Positions 15,504 through 17,101 of a stretch of 17,101 nucleotides of DNA are shown here, in pieces. The first letter of the stretch is position 1. Each line of letters begins with the position of its first letter. The position numbers were made by a program, and so were the translations under genes. Origin of the DNA: GCA-2733415 sp964635575 (lineage in GTDB: Bacteria > Bacteroidota > Bacteroidia > Flavobacteriales > Flavobacteriaceae); the NCBI GenBank assembly GCA_964635575.1, contig CAZWNY010000040.1, positions 1 to 17,101 on the forward strand, in the 5' to 3' direction. Below the pieces are notes generated by a model that saw only the letters and a program-made list of their open reading frames with translations, made no database searches and was not told the DNA's origin.

Positions 15504-15603
15504 NNNNNNNNNNNNNNNNNNNNNNNNNNNNNNNNNNNNNNNNNNNNNNNNNNNNNNNNNNNNNNNNNNNNNNNNNNNNNNNNNNNNNNNNNNNNNNNNN
15601 NNN
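15504..15603. other. Assembly gap of exactly 100 N
   Basis: The fixed round length marks a scaffolding placeholder of unknown true size. It removes the 3' end of the AGCS symporter gene and the 5' end of the helix-hairpin-helix gene. The two frames happen to agree across the gap, so an automated reading gives one false 794-residue fusion. Confidence 0.97.
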
Positions 15604-16434
15604 GTGTTTACAAAACAACAACGTAGTGGGATTTTTACATTACTTTTACTAATTTTAATAATACAATGTATTTATTTTTTTGTAAACTTTGATTCTTACA
15701 CAAAAAATAGCACTTCCGATATTCATAAAATAACCGTTTTTCAAAAAGAAATAGATAGCCTTTCCGGTCTTAAAAACACTAAAAAATACACCATATATCC
15801 GTACAACCCTAACTTTATAAACGACTATAAAGGATATGTGTTAGGAATGTCAATAAAAGAAATAGATAGACTTCATATCTTCAGAAAAACAAACAAATAT
15901 GTAAATTCCGCTAAAGAGTTTCAGCGAGTAACTCAAGTATCAGACTCTCTGTTAAAAGCATTATCCCCAAAGTTTAAATTTCCAGATTGGGTAAACAATT
16001 CGTCATCTAATCAAAAAAAATATTCAAAAACATATCAAAAAGAAATAAATAAAACCACTGCAAAAGATATTTTATGTCAAACAAAAATTAATTATAAAAC
16101 TTGCTATCGAATTATCGATTTCAGAAACCAATTAGGAGGTTTTGTTACACTTAATCAGCTGCAAGACGTTTATAAAATAACAGCAGAAGATGTGCGAAAA
16201 ATAAAAGAAAAATTTCACTTAAAAAGGATACCTCAAATTCAAAAAATTAATCTTAATTTAGCAAATGTTAAAACGTTGTCAGAAAACGCATATATAAGTG
16301 AGTATTTAGCAAGTAATATTGTTGAAGAACGAATGCTACGAGACGGGTTTTTAAAAATATCAGATTTAAAATTTGTAAAAAATTTCCCTGAAGATAAATA
16401 CGAACATATAAAAATATATTTTACCCTTAAATAA
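15604..16434 (+). CDS. Helix-hairpin-helix (ComEA-like) membrane-anchored protein, 5' end lost in gap
   Basis: 276 codons plus stop. The fragment begins VFTKQQRSGIFTLLLL; the GTG at 15604 is not the start, since related proteins have several residues before this point, and they must lie in the gap. A single TM segment covers codons about 9-27, followed by a linker. Three helix-hairpin-helix-like modules follow: one around MSIKEIDRLHIF, one around NKTTAKDILCQTKINYKTCY with DFRNQLGGF, and one around INLNLANVKTLSEN. These modules usually bind DNA without sequence specificity, so it may be an envelope-anchored DNA-binding protein, perhaps in DNA uptake; no other competence genes are visible. The acyl-CoA dehydrogenase gene starts 8 bases after its stop. 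Confidence 0.82.
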   Translation: MFTKQQRSGIFTLLLLILIIQCIYFFVNFDSYTKNSTSDIHKITVFQKEIDSLSGLKNTKKYTIYPYNPNFINDYKGYVLGMSIKEIDRLHIFRKTNKYVNSAKEFQRVTQVSDSLLKALSPKFKFPDWVNNSSSNQKKYSKTYQKEINKTTAKDILCQTKINYKTCYRIIDFRNQLGGFVTLNQLQDVYKITAEDVRKIKEKFHLKRIPQIQKINLNLANVKTLSENAYISEYLASNIVEERMLRDGFLKISDLKFVKNFPEDKYEHIKIYFTLK

Positions 16435-16441
16435 ATTAAAA

Positions 16442-17101
16442 ATGAGCAGATACTTTACCGAAGAACATAACCTTTTTAGAAGCAGTTTACAAGATTTTTT
16501 AAAAAAAGAAGTAGCACCACATATCAATAAATGGGAAGAAACAGGAACTGTTGAACGTTTTATTTGGAAAAAATTTGGAGATATGGGATACTTCGGATTA
16601 TCTACTCCAGAAGAATATGGAGGATTAAATTTAGATTTATTTTACACTGTAATTTGGTTAGAAGAAATGCAGAAAATTAACTCTGCAGGTTTTGCAGCAA
16701 ATATGTGGGCGCATGCATATTTAGCAATGACACATTTAAATAAAGAAGCAAGCCACGAGTTAAAAAAGAAATACTTAGAGCCAAGTGTTTTAGGAGAAAA
16801 AATAGGATGCCTATGTATTACAGAACCTTTTGGAGGTAGCGATGTAGCAGGAATGCGAACAACAGCCGTAAAAAAAGGAGACACTTATGTAATAAACGGA
16901 TCTAAAACCTTTATTACAAACGGTGTATATAGTGATTATTTAATAGTCGCTGCAAAAACAGCACCTGAATTAGGCGGTAAAGGAATGAGTATTTTTGTAA
17001 TGGATAGAGATACACCAGGAATATCAGCTACAAAATTAGACAAGTTAGGTTGGCGAGCTTCCGATACCGCAGAAATAGCTTTTGATAACGTAACAATACC
17101 T
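16442..17101 (+). CDS. Acyl-CoA dehydrogenase, N-terminal part (runs off the window)
   Basis: The first 220 residues of a flavin-dependent acyl-CoA dehydrogenase, which oxidises acyl-CoA thioesters to 2-enoyl-CoA and passes electrons to ETF. The N-terminal alpha domain (about 1-120, with EEHNLFRSSLQDFLKKEVAP and GYFGLSTPEEYGG) is complete. The middle beta domain starts at CLCITEPFGGSDVAGMRTTA and holds the FAD-contacting KTFITNG segment. The C-terminal domain with the catalytic Glu is outside the window, so chain-length preference is unknown. The ATG at 16442 lies 7 bases after the helix-hairpin-helix stop, in a likely operon. The fused E1 dehydrogenase elsewhere in the window would give it an acyl-CoA supply, but they are separate units. 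Confidence 0.93.
   Translation, partial: MSRYFTEEHNLFRSSLQDFLKKEVAPHINKWEETGTVERFIWKKFGDMGYFGLSTPEEYGGLNLDLFYTVIWLEEMQKINSAGFAANMWAHAYLAMTHLNKEASHELKKKYLEPSVLGEKIGCLCITEPFGGSDVAGMRTTAVKKGDTYVINGSKTFITNGVYSDYLIVAAKTAPELGGKGMSIFVMDRDTPGISATKLDKLGWRASDTAEIAFDNVTIP

Overview
The window is AT-rich, densely packed, and reads like a chromosome segment from a member of the Bacteroidota, most likely a marine Flavobacteriaceae. The evidence is the gene content (DUF2851 protein, fused alpha/beta E1 2-oxoacid dehydrogenase, GlmU-like nucleotidyltransferase with the FIPSFSWGG signature, AGCS symporter with a cleavable-looking leader), the near absence of Shine-Dalgarno sequences, and several intergenic matches to the Bacteroidota -7 promoter box TAnnTTTG. 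It looks like draft sequence: a run of exactly 100 N (15504-15603) interrupts two genes, and an A10 homopolymer puts an ABC ATPase gene out of frame.

Layout, left to right. The 3' end of a GlmU-like gene (1-226) is followed at once by a perfect 29-bp inverted repeat. An exported OmpA-family protein with an unusual 23-residue repeat region (391-2007) ends at a clear intrinsic terminator. After about 280 bases without a gene, which hold an RNA-like dyad, comes ung (2357-3028). Facing it on the minus strand is a run of genes: 2OG-Fe(II) oxygenase (6200-5250), a flavobacterial-type structured intergenic element, an SUI1/YciH-like factor (5145-4822), a nucleoside phosphorylase (4760-3891) and a leaderless periplasmic-binding-protein-fold protein (3887-3033). 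From a divergent promoter region, the plus strand carries the fused E1 2-oxoacid dehydrogenase (6394-8400) and a nitroreductase (8406-8963). A minus-strand OsmC-family gene (9501-9094) follows.

The right part is all plus strand: a tandem-domain oligopeptide-type ABC ATPase (9631-11314, frameshifted), a DUF2851 protein (11411-12685), a PspC-like small membrane protein whose stop overlaps the start of a two-TM potassium channel with an RCK domain, an AGCS sodium:alanine symporter cut by the assembly gap, a helix-hairpin-helix protein that has lost its N-terminus to the same gap, and the first 220 codons of an acyl-CoA dehydrogenase running off the end.

Most of this is housekeeping: DNA repair, branched-chain and acyl-CoA catabolism, redox defence, transport, ion homeostasis and envelope. 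I see no defence island, prophage, CRISPR array, complete insertion sequence or RNA gene of a known class. The points most worth a second look are the 23-residue repeat in the OmpA-like protein, the phosphorylase plus cytosolic binding-protein pair, the long perfect palindrome, the strand-asymmetric hairpin upstream of ung, and the A10 frameshift.
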